A program made the translations under genes and the position numbers. Below the pieces are notes generated by a model that saw only the letters and a program-made list of their open reading frames with translations, was not told the origin of the DNA and did not search any database. From DATKYV01 sp035528275 (GTDB taxonomy: Bacteria; Acidobacteriota; Terriglobia; UBA7540), in the NCBI GenBank assembly GCA_035528275.1, contig DATKYV010000052.1:1-7625 (forward strand): 7,625 nt of DNA, in the 5' to 3' direction. Shown in pieces: positions 1 to 5,393 of this stretch. Each line of letters begins with the position of its first letter. Position 1 is the stretch's first letter.

Positions 1-1426
1 GGCCTTCACTCTCACCCACGAAGATGCGGCCGCCATGATCCTCCAGGATTTTCCTGGTGATGGCCAAGCCGAGACCGAACCCCGTGGCCCGGGTGGAGTA
101 GTAGGGCGTGAAGATCTTCTCCCGGTCGCCGGGTGGGATGCCGGGCCCCAAATCGGCAAAGCGCAGCTCCAACAATCCCGGATCCGACTCGTGGGAGACC
201 CAGCGCGCGGTCAAATTGATTTCGCCCCCCTCCGGCATCGCCTGAATGGCGTTGGTGAGGATGTTCACGAAGCAGGTCTTCAACTGCCCGGCGTCGGCGT
301 CAAACACCGGCAAATCGTCGGGGAGCGCGCAACTGATCGCGATTCCCTGGGCGTGGGCTTGCTTCTCGACAAGGTGCAGGGCCTGCCCAAGAGTATCACG
401 CAAGTCGCAGGGCGCCAATCGCGGCGGGGTCGGGCGTCCCACAGCCAGGAAGTCGTTGACCAGACGGTTCAGCCGGCCGATCTCATCCTTGACGTTGCCC
501 AGGATGCGCTGAAGGTCGCGCGCTGCGCGTTCCTCGCCACCCGCATACTTGGCACGAACCTGATCGATACTCAGATTAATGAAATTCAGCGAATTCCGGA
601 CCTCATGGGCCACGTTGGCCGCGAAGTGACCCAGGAGCGAGGACTTTTCAGCTTGATTCAGCCTGGCCTGAAGATCCCGGCTCTCCCGCAGCCGTTCGGC
701 CATGCGATTGAAGGTTGCCGTCAACCGGCCCAATTCGTCGTCGCCGGTGGCGGGCAAGGAAATGTCCAGGTTTCCCTTGGCCACCTGCTGAGCCCCGCCC
801 ATCAGCGTCTGCACGGGTTTGGTGAACCGGAAGGCAAGGTAGACGATGGCGAACAGTCCCGCCAGCATGGTGGCCATGATCCAGCCGAGGCGCTCCACAT
901 AGAGCCGCCGCAACATCTCGCCGACGGCATCCATCTCACCGCGGATTTGAGCATAGCCCAGAACCTTGTCGCCCTGGACGATGGGGAATTCGATTGTGTA
1001 AGGCGTTTGTTCAACCGTCGGGTCAACGTCGGTGTCGTGCAACTCGGCGGAAATCTTGATGGGGTCCTGCTTCTCGGATACGTGCCGCTTCTTGAGCTTG
1101 ATCTTCTTTCCCACCTGCCCGGGATTGGTGCTGGCCACAACCTCACCGGTCGGCGAAGCGAGAGTGATCGAAGAAAGCCCGGCGTCTTTCAACGCCCTCA
1201 TGTAAATCTCCAGCGCCTGCTTTCGATCGCTGGCGGGCGGGATGCGCGCCTGGGTGAGTTGAATGATTTGCAGGAAGTCCGAGGTCTGTCCCGCCACGTA
1301 GCTTTTGACTTGGCGGTTGTGGTGGACGTAGGTGAGCATCAGGATGGCGCTCGTGCATCCCATGGTCAGGAACATGACCAGCGCCAGCCGGGTCCGAAAA
1401 CGCAGATTCGAGAAAATGGCTTTCAA
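1..1426 (-). CDS. Membrane-bound sensor histidine kinase (HAMP-HisKA-HATPase), C-terminus cut by window edge
   Basis: This is an inner-membrane two-component sensor kinase that autophosphorylates a histidine and passes the phosphate to a response regulator not seen here. From the TTG at 1426, 475 residues are visible with no stop before the left edge. In order: TM1 about 15-34; an extracytoplasmic sensor segment of about 145 residues; TM2 about 180-200; HAMP about 200-250 (DDELGRLTATFNRM); the H box AHEVRNSLNF with phospho-acceptor His274; the N box NILTNAIQAM (388-397); the G1 box DLGPGI (425-430); the F box IFTPYYSTRATG; and the G2 box GFGLGLAI. Usual kinases have HE(I/V)RNP; here the proline is Ser279. 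Only about ten residues seem missing unless a receiver domain follows. The start is uncertain: an in-frame ATG at 1531 would add 35 residues that look non-coding (MFPRPNRVF...). Neither start has a strong Shine-Dalgarno site; KAIFSNLRFRTRLALVMFL looks like a natural N-terminus. The ligand is unknown. Confidence 0.93.
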   Translation of the reverse strand, partial: MKAIFSNLRFRTRLALVMFLTMGCTSAILMLTYVHHNRQVKSYVAGQTSDFLQIIQLTQARIPPASDRKQALEIYMRALKDAGLSSITLASPTGEVVASTNPGQVGKKIKLKKRHVSEKQDPIKISAELHDTDVDPTVEQTPYTIEFPIVQGDKVLGYAQIRGEMDAVGEMLRRLYVERLGWIMATMLAGLFAIVYLAFRFTKPVQTLMGGAQQVAKGNLDISLPATGDDELGRLTATFNRMAERLRESRDLQARLNQAEKSSLLGHFAANVAHEVRNSLNFINLSIDQVRAKYAGGEERAARDLQRILGNVKDEIGRLNRLVNDFLAVGRPTPPRLAPCDLRDTLGQALHLVEKQAHAQGIAISCALPDDLPVFDADAGQLKTCFVNILTNAIQAMPEGGEINLTARWVSHESDPGLLELRFADLGPGIPPGDREKIFTPYYSTRATGFGLGLAITRKILEDHGGRIFVGESEG

Positions 1427-1550
1427 GCTTGGTCTTTCGCGGGTCAGATCTTCGCGTCGGATGATCGGATGCGAAGTGGGGTTAGAGGGTTGGACGCAGT
1501 CAACGAAGACGCGGTTGGGGCGGGGGAACATTGCCGTCGACAGTCCGTAT

Positions 1551-1560
1551 CACGTACGTG
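1551..1560. promoter_or_regulatory. Perfect 10-bp palindrome, candidate operator upstream of the kinase gene
   Basis: CACGTACGTG reads the same on both strands and lies in the 249-bp gap between the kinase and the small exported protein gene. It is 20 bp before the alternative ATG at 1531 and about 125 bp before the preferred TTG start. No convincing -35/-10 pair was found around it. A 10-bp palindrome can occur by chance, so a regulator-binding role is only a suggestion. Confidence 0.2.
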
Positions 1561-1590
1561 GCTCGCAATATGCCCACTCACGGCGGGCAA

Positions 1591-1621
1591 AGAGCCCCCG
1601 GCAAATCTGCCGCAGGGCTCT
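1591..1621 (-). terminator. Stem-loop after the small exported protein gene, probable terminator
   Basis: AGAGCCC (1591-1597) pairs with GGGCTCT (1615-1621). Inside, GGCA (1600-1603) pairs with TGCC (1608-1611) around a 4-nt loop, separated by a small internal loop. It lies about 55 bp downstream of the stop codon at 1676 on the minus strand. Only a short T stretch (TTT) follows the stem, so it is a weak intrinsic terminator or a 3'-end-stabilising hairpin that separates this gene from the kinase gene. Confidence 0.5.
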
Positions 1622-1675
1622 ATCCCACACCCGAAACCGGGAAGATACAAGGGGTCGCCGCCGCGAGAACGCAGG

Positions 1676-1903
1676 CTACTTCGGAGGGGCTTCCTCCGCC
1701 TTGGCCGCGCCCTTGGCTTCCTTTGCTTCTTTCTTCGCTTCTTTCTTTACTTCCTTCGATACCTTCTTGGGCTTCTTGACCTTCTCCACCTTCGTCTCCG
1801 TCTTGGGAGCGGTCTCCTGCGTGGCCGTCTCCTGCGCGAAGACCGGCATGGCCAGCGAGATCGCAAAAGCCAGAGTGAACAGAACGGCAAATAGCTTCTT
1901 CAT
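1676..1903 (-). CDS. Small exported Lys/Ala/Glu-rich protein of unknown function
   Basis: The gene encodes 75 residues. Residues 1-24 (MKKLFAVLFTLAFAISLAMPVFA then Gln) are a classic Sec signal peptide: a basic N-region, a hydrophobic core and VFA before the likely cleavage point. The mature part of about 52 residues has no hydrophobic segment and is mostly Lys, Ala, Glu, Thr and Val, with repeated KKEAK-like units (about 45-68) that favour a charged helix. It has no Cys and no lipobox, so it should be released into the periplasm or beyond. The ATG at 1903 is chosen because AGGAGG (1915-1920) precedes it by 11 nt and the signal peptide starts there; the in-frame extension to 1993 runs through hairpins and looks non-coding. 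The family is not recognised. Low-complexity basic secreted proteins of this type can bind polyanions or the envelope, but no role is shown here. Confidence 0.72.
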   Translation of the reverse strand: MKKLFAVLFTLAFAISLAMPVFAQETATQETAPKTETKVEKVKKPKKVSKEVKKEAKKEAKEAKGAAKAEEAPPK

Positions 1904-1935
1904 GGTAAGAGGATCCTCCTTTTGAAATCGCTTGC

Positions 1936-1970
1936 GCCTCCTTCCGAGGCACGGCGGCTTCCAAACCGCC
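1936..1970 (-). repeat. Two adjacent short hairpins in the leader of the small exported protein gene
   Basis: GCCTC (1936-1940) pairs with GAGGC (1946-1950), and GGCGG (1953-1957) pairs with CCGCC (1966-1970). The two stems are 2 nt apart and lie 33-67 nt before the ATG at 1903, ahead of the ribosome binding site. They may be leader RNA structure or a short dispersed intergenic repeat. Apart from these stems and a weak inverted repeat near 2136-2176, I see nothing else in the 276-bp gap 1904-2179: no convincing promoter and no further gene. Confidence 0.35.
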
Positions 1971-2146
1971 CGAAGAGGACGGGTCTCCCGCAATTCATTA
2001 GAAATAGAGCGGTTATTTGCCAGGCTTAGCCGCCAAGTCCGCGTGGATATCGCCTCGGATCACCCGGGCATGCACGGCTCGGTGTACGAGTTGCACGAAA
2101 TCGTGTAGGACACCGCAACTCGCAACCGCTTGCCGGGAAGTGCTTC

Positions 2147-2176
2147 CTCCCGCTCCGATCAGTTGGGCGCCGGGAG
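2147..2176 (-). terminator. Inverted repeat just after the HD-GYP gene, weak terminator candidate
   Basis: CTCCCG (2147-2152) pairs with CGGGAG (2171-2176) over an 18-nt loop, starting 4 nt past the stop codon of the HD-GYP gene on the minus strand. A second small inverted repeat (GGAA/TTCC, 2136-2147) abuts it. No T run follows, so intrinsic termination is doubtful and read-through into the small exported protein gene is possible. Confidence 0.22.
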
Positions 2177-2179
2177 ATG

Positions 2180-4093
2180 TTATTCCTTGGCCGTAATCTG
2201 GAAGATCTTGGCGTCGAGGAAGAGCTGGTAGAGGACCGGATCGAGGAGCTGGGATTTCACTTCCTGTCCGATGATATCGAGGGCTCGATCCAGCGGGACG
2301 GCGCGCTTGTAGGGACGGTCGCGGGCGGTCAGGGCGTCGAAAATGTCCGAGATGGTCATCATCTTCGACTGGAAGGGGATTTCCTCCTCCTTCATCTTGT
2401 AAGGGTAGCCGGTGCCATTCAACTTCTCGTGGTGCGCCTTGACGATCTCCGGGATGCTCTTCAGTTCCTTGGTCCAGGGAATCTGGCTGAGGAAGCGGAA
2501 ACTGTGGATGACATGGGACTCGATCTGGACGCGCTCGTCGAGGTCCAGGCTGCCCTTGGCAATGGTGAGGAAGCGCAGCTCCTCGGGAGCTAGGAGCGGC
2601 TCCGTGGGGCCGGAGGGGTCCTGAAAAGTCCATCCGGCGACCTCGATCAGCTTCTCCGAGGTTTTTTCGGGCAGGACGGTGGGTTCGTTGGCTTGCAGGA
2701 TGTGCTTGAGGAAATCGTCGAGCTGCTGCAATTCGTTTTCCTGCACCGCGTCAATCTCCGTAAACGGCTGCTCGTAGCCCTGGTTTCCATGCCGAATGAT
2801 GTAGTCGAGTTTCTTCCGGTAAGCATCCAATTCCAGCACTTTGTGGATGTACTGGAACCGCTTGCGGATCAGCTCGAGCTGGGAAGGATAGAGCTTCTTG
2901 GCCTTCACCAGAACTTCTTCGCGCACGCCCACTTTCCCGAAGTCGTGCAGAAGCGAGGCGTAGCGGATTTCCTGGATATCCTGGTGCGTGAACTGGATGT
3001 CCCTGTAGGGGCCGGTGTCGCTCCGATCCACCGCCTCGGCGAGGCCGACGGTCAGTTTCGCCACACGCTCGGAATGGCCGAAGGTGGTGGGGTCTCGCGA
3101 CTCAATCGCCGTCACCGAAGCCTTCACGAACCCTTCGAACAGGTTCTGGATGTCGCGGTAGAGCAGGTTGTTTTCCAACGCCACCGCCGCCTGACTGGCG
3201 AGCGAGGCGGCCAGTTCCTGGCTTCTTTGGGAGAAAGGAAGCACTTCGCGGTGCACAACCTTGGGTGAAACCAGCTTGACCGCCGCCTTCTTCTTGGCGT
3301 TGATGAGCTGCAGGACCCCGATGACCTCGTCCTTCTGATTCTTCATGGGGACGACGAGCATGGACTTGGTCCGATAGCCGAATTTCTGGTCAAACTCCCG
3401 GTTCAGCCTGAAGGGAAGGTTGCGGATGCGGTATGCGTCCTTGATGTTCAGAATTTTCCCCGTCGCCGCCGCATATCCCGCGATGCTGCGAGTGTCAATG
3501 GGCAGCGTGAACTGACGGAATGGCACGGAGTGGCTGTCACTCTGCGTCAACTTGAAGACCAGATGCTTGGTCCCCTCGGCGCCTTCTTCCGCCAGATAGA
3601 GGGAGCCCGCATCGCAGCAGGTGATCTCACGGCTCTTGGTCAGAATCAGCTCGAGCAGGGTATCCGTGTTGCGCTCGGTGGAGAGCGCGACTCCGATTTT
3701 GTTGAGGGTCTCGAGCTCATTGGCAACCGAATGGAGCTGCCGGCGGGTTCTCTGGCGCTCGGCCTCGGCGCGCAGGTTATCGAACGCGCTTTCGACGGTC
3801 TTGGCGACAACCGAAGGCGGGGCCTTGCGGGGGAGCAGGGCGAAGACGCGGTCTCCCAACCGCCGCGGGGCGTGCCCGTCGAGCAAATAGATCAGGCGCC
3901 AGGAATCGTCGCGCGGAGCACTTCGCTCGATCCTCCTCAGGTCGCCTTCGCTCCCTTCAACCACAAGAATGGCAGGGAGCTGCCAGTCGGGGGTTTCGTT
4001 GCGGTTTAATGGAATCAGCCGATAGGATCGGGGGAGCTTGCGCAAGGTCCTGGCCAGTGTGGACGGTCCGAAGTAGTAAAGGTTCTTTGCCAT
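2180..4093 (-). CDS. Pseudo-receiver/GAF/HD-GYP phosphodiesterase-like protein
   Basis: The protein has 637 residues and is cytoplasmic, with no signal peptide or TM segment. Residues 1-110 alternate short beta strands and helices like a receiver domain, but the phospho-acceptor Asp is absent (AILVVEGSEGD where AxxxVD is expected). A linker helix (about 108-140) leads to a GAF domain (about 143-310; GSLYL, SIAGYAAATGK, SMLVVPM, VIGVLQLIN), a probable small-ligand sensor. The C-terminal half is HD-GYP, the family that hydrolyses cyclic di-GMP: His340 (GHSERV), HDFGKVGV with His383/Asp384, ESHVIHS with His527, HHEKLNGTGYP with His554/His555, and SDIFDAL with Asp583. The expected metal-ligand residues are therefore present. 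About 113 residues (about 402-514) are inserted between the HDxGK half and the ESH half, which is longer than typical HD-GYP. ATG 4093 was chosen; the TTG at 4096 adds one residue. GGTGG just upstream is the only SD-like sequence. Confidence 0.92.
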   Translation of the reverse strand: MAKNLYYFGPSTLARTLRKLPRSYRLIPLNRNETPDWQLPAILVVEGSEGDLRRIERSAPRDDSWRLIYLLDGHAPRRLGDRVFALLPRKAPPSVVAKTVESAFDNLRAEAERQRTRRQLHSVANELETLNKIGVALSTERNTDTLLELILTKSREITCCDAGSLYLAEEGAEGTKHLVFKLTQSDSHSVPFRQFTLPIDTRSIAGYAAATGKILNIKDAYRIRNLPFRLNREFDQKFGYRTKSMLVVPMKNQKDEVIGVLQLINAKKKAAVKLVSPKVVHREVLPFSQRSQELAASLASQAAVALENNLLYRDIQNLFEGFVKASVTAIESRDPTTFGHSERVAKLTVGLAEAVDRSDTGPYRDIQFTHQDIQEIRYASLLHDFGKVGVREEVLVKAKKLYPSQLELIRKRFQYIHKVLELDAYRKKLDYIIRHGNQGYEQPFTEIDAVQENELQQLDDFLKHILQANEPTVLPEKTSEKLIEVAGWTFQDPSGPTEPLLAPEELRFLTIAKGSLDLDERVQIESHVIHSFRFLSQIPWTKELKSIPEIVKAHHEKLNGTGYPYKMKEEEIPFQSKMMTISDIFDALTARDRPYKRAVPLDRALDIIGQEVKSQLLDPVLYQLFLDAKIFQITAKE

Positions 4094-4111
4094 CAACCCA
4101 CCACGCGGATG

Positions 4112-4127
4112 AGGATATCAGATATCC
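4112..4127 (-). promoter_or_regulatory. 15-bp inverted repeat overlapping an extended -10-like element before the HD-GYP gene
   Basis: GGATATC (4113-4119) and GATATCC (4121-4127) form a perfect inverted repeat around one central base, ending about 20 bp before the HD-GYP start. On the minus strand the same bases contain TGATATCCT, a TGn extension plus TATCCT, resembling an extended -10 element. No good -35 lies 16-18 bp upstream. If used, transcription would start near 4105, giving a leader of only about 10 nt. A regulator bound to the inverted repeat would block such a promoter. Both parts are inferred from sequence alone. Confidence 0.33.
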
Positions 4128-4386
4128 CGAAAACTCCACGGCATCCGTCGAGCTCCGTTTGCGGTCGGCATTGGGATCCAGCACGCTTTCGTGGATTCAC
4201 TTCCCAGCCCCCCACCCCCCTCAGGTGATCCGCCCCCGCCCCTCCCCTTCCAAGGTCGAAGGGGACGCCGCTTCGGCTGTCGAGGCACAACCAGGTCAAT
4301 CCACAGACCGTGCGAAGTGGCGCTGGGAATAAGGTGTCAAACCACCCGGCTTGCCAGCGCGAACAAGACTCAATCGGAGGGTGACC
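4128..4386 (-). other. Upstream region of the HD-GYP gene: G-run cluster and hairpin, no gene
   Basis: This covers most of the 317-bp gap 4094-4410; I see no credible coding sequence in it. On the minus strand (sense for the HD-GYP gene) there are six G runs between 4247 and 4203, of lengths 4, 4, 5, 6, 6 and 3, separated by loops of 1, 1, 12, 1 and 2 nt, which is a G-quadruplex-capable tract. A hairpin overlaps its edge: TCCCCTTC (4243-4250) pairs with GAAGGGGA (4258-4265), 8 bp with a 7-nt loop. A perfect TTGACA lies at 4335-4340 on the minus strand but has no -10 partner at normal spacing. Confidence 0.45.
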
Positions 4387-4408
4387 AAAAAGCCCGGAAT
4401 CGCCGGGC
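4387..4408 (-). terminator. Rho-independent terminator of the RsbW/RsbV operon
   Basis: On the minus strand GCCCGG, loop CGATT, CCGGGC is followed at once by TTTTT: a 6-bp all-GC stem (4403-4408 with 4392-4397), a 5-nt loop and a T5 tract (4387-4391). It begins 3 nt after the stop codon of the STAS gene. This is the clearest intrinsic terminator in the window and isolates the pair from the HD-GYP gene downstream. Confidence 0.9.
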
Positions 4409-4410
4409 AC

Positions 4411-4770
4411 TTATGCCCCCGCGGCCTTCTCAAAACTGCTGATGGCCTTGGCTTCGTCGTCGTGGACGTCGAACACGGTATAAAGCTTGGTGATCTGCAA
4501 AAGATCGTGAACCTTCTTGGTGAGGTTCAGCAGTTTCAGTTGCCCCCCCTGGTTCGAAACCGTCGTGAAGGCGCTCACCAACTCCCCGATTCCCGAGCTG
4601 TCAATGTAGGTGACGTCGGCGAGGTTCAGGAGAACAAACTTGGTCCCCTTCCCCAACTGCTCGCGAACCAGCTCCCGCAGTTGCGTACACCCCTCCCCGA
4701 GGGTGATCCTCCCGCTGAGGTCAACCACAATGACCGAATCAACTTGCCGTAAAGTGGACTTCATGCTCAC
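4411..4770 (-). CDS. Anti-sigma factor antagonist, STAS domain (RsbV/SpoIIAA type)
   Basis: This is a small cytoplasmic STAS protein, 119 residues from the GTG start. In partner-switching systems the unphosphorylated antagonist binds the anti-sigma kinase and frees the sigma factor; phosphorylation on a conserved serine abolishes this. The hallmark is visible: VTYIDSSGIGELV with Ser58/Ser59 after Asp57, matching the phosphorylated serine region of SpoIIAA. Other family features are VIVVDLSGRITLGEG (13-27) and the C-terminal helix region NLTKKVHDLLQITKLYTVF. Length is typical. An ATG at 4788 overlaps the stop of the upstream kinase gene (ATGA) and would add six residues, but the Shine-Dalgarno AAGGAGGG lies inside that extension, 8 nt before GTG 4770; ATG 4764 is a further alternative. 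It forms an operon with the upstream RsbW-like gene and is followed by an intrinsic terminator. Confidence 0.93.
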   Translation of the reverse strand: MSMKSTLRQVDSVIVVDLSGRITLGEGCTQLRELVREQLGKGTKFVLLNLADVTYIDSSGIGELVSAFTTVSNQGGQLKLLNLTKKVHDLLQITKLYTVFDVHDDEAKAISSFEKAAGA

Positions 4771-4777
4771 GGTCCAT

Positions 4778-4785
4778 CCCTCCTT
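4778..4785 (-). promoter_or_regulatory. Shine-Dalgarno site deciding the STAS gene start
   Basis: AAGGAGGG (minus strand) is an almost perfect anti-16S match. It sits inside the longest possible reading of the STAS gene and overlaps the end of the RsbW-like gene. Spacing from AGGAGG is 8 nt to GTG 4770 and 14 nt to ATG 4764, so GTG 4770 is preferred over ATG 4788. Placing the site at the end of the upstream gene should couple translation of the two proteins. Confidence 0.65.
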
Positions 4786-5225
4786 CATTGGCCTGAATTG
4801 TTGGAATTCAATCTTTTCACCAGTGTCACTTCGGTCCCCTGGCCCTCGAGTTTCTTGACCCGATATTCATCCATGAAGGTGCGGATCAGAAAGATTCCAC
4901 GGCCGGAAACGTTTAAGAGATTCTCTTCCTTCAGGGGGTTCGCCACACTGCTGGGATCGAAGCCGATTCCCTGGTCGCGGACCCGGATTTCCAGGCGGTC
5001 ATCGAAAATCTGGAAGCGCAACCACACTTGCTTGCTGGGATCGTTCTTGTTGCCGTGCCAGATGGCGTTGATCACCGACTCGTGCACGGCCATTTCAATC
5101 TTGTGCTGGTCGTCTTCGTCGAATCCCGCCGTGGCGGATACGCGCCGGGCAATCTCCTCAACCATTTCGACGCGGTTGAGGTCGCTCTCGAGTGTCATCT
5201 CGACGATGTTCGACTCAGTCGTCAT
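4785..5225 (-). CDS. Anti-sigma regulatory factor, serine/threonine kinase (RsbW/SpoIIAB type)
   Basis: The protein has 146 residues and is a single GHKL ATPase domain of the HATPase_c_2 class. RsbW/SpoIIAB proteins bind and silence a sigma factor and phosphorylate their STAS antagonist with ATP; here the likely substrate is the protein encoded immediately downstream. Visible motifs are the N box KIEMAVHESVINAIWHGNKN (42-61) with the conserved Glu49 and Asn53, the G1 box VRDQGIGFDP (82-91) with Asp84, and the G2 region SGRGIFLIRTFMDEY (107-121). A C-terminal strand, GTEVTLVKRL, completes the fold. Length is typical. No Shine-Dalgarno site precedes ATG 5225, and no better in-frame start is seen. 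Kinase precedes antagonist, whereas rsbV-rsbW and spoIIAA-spoIIAB have the antagonist first. No sigma factor gene adjoins, so the bound partner cannot be named; some relatives act on other targets. Confidence 0.93.
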   Translation of the reverse strand: MTTESNIVEMTLESDLNRVEMVEEIARRVSATAGFDEDDQHKIEMAVHESVINAIWHGNKNDPSKQVWLRFQIFDDRLEIRVRDQGIGFDPSSVANPLKEENLLNVSGRGIFLIRTFMDEYRVKKLEGQGTEVTLVKRLNSNNSGQ

Positions 5226-5256
5226 TTGGACGGAAGAAAGGCTGATCCCAGGCTAA

Positions 5257-5285
5257 AACTTACAATAGCAGCCCCTGAAAGTCAA
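5257..5285 (-). promoter_or_regulatory. Proximal sigma70-like promoter of the RsbW/RsbV operon
   Basis: On the minus strand TTGACT (5280-5285, 5 of 6 to consensus) is followed after exactly 17 bp by TAAGTT (5257-5262, 3 of 6). Transcription would start near 5250, leaving a leader of about 25 nt before ATG 5225. The -35 is good and the -10 weak, so an activator or a different sigma factor may be involved. Confidence 0.42.
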
Positions 5286-5295
5286 CGAATCGCCT

Positions 5296-5389
5296 GGGGC
5301 GGCCGGCCCCCCTGAGGGCCCGCTGATTCTCTACTTCAGCCGGGCCGGCGCACCGTGCGCGGCCGCTTCCCGCCCGGCCGAAAAGCGGC
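5296..5389 (-). ncRNA. GC-rich structured RNA leader or small RNA candidate with mutually exclusive stems
   Basis: Several strong stems lie between the two promoter-like sequences. Stem A: 5339-5345 with 5372-5378 (GCCGGGC/GCCCGGC), enclosing hairpin GCGCA-CCG-TGCGC (5348-5360). Stem B: 5317-5326 with 5336-5346, 10 bp with one bulged base and a 9-nt loop. Stem C: GGGGC (5296-5300) with GCCCC (5306-5310). A further 7-bp pair, 5362-5368 with 5383-5389, lies at the predicted start of transcription. Stems A and B share bases 5339-5345 and cannot coexist. No U tract follows any stem and no known RNA family is recognised. It could be a regulatory leader, a separate small RNA, or merely GC-rich sequence that folds easily. 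Confidence 0.33.
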
Positions 5390-5393
5390 GTAG

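Noticed and set aside
1427..1531. ATG at 1531 as the kinase start
   Set aside because: It is open and in frame but adds a Pro/Asn/Arg-rich stretch with no Shine-Dalgarno site. The TTG at 1426 gives a normal N-terminus just before TM1. It is kept only as an alternative.
35..1894. Long plus-strand open frame of 619 codons
   Set aside because: It is antisense to the histidine kinase and the small exported protein gene, whose minus-strand translations carry complete family motifs. Its own protein shows no recognisable motif and reads across a terminator; long antisense frames are common in GC-rich DNA.
2013..2633. Minus-strand 206-codon open frame over the end of the HD-GYP gene and the following gap
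   Set aside because: It overlaps the intact HD-GYP catalytic C-terminus in another frame, shows no motif, and its Pro/Arg/Ser-rich composition fits a shadow frame.
4335..4340. Perfect TTGACA (minus strand) as a promoter for the HD-GYP gene
   Set aside because: At 16-18 bp spacing the sequence is GC-rich (CTTCGC and neighbours), with no -10 resemblance.
5296..5389. Possible tRNA or known structured RNA in the GC-rich gap
   Set aside because: No T-loop GTTCRANNC, no cloverleaf and no recognisable riboswitch core could be found; only generic stems remain.
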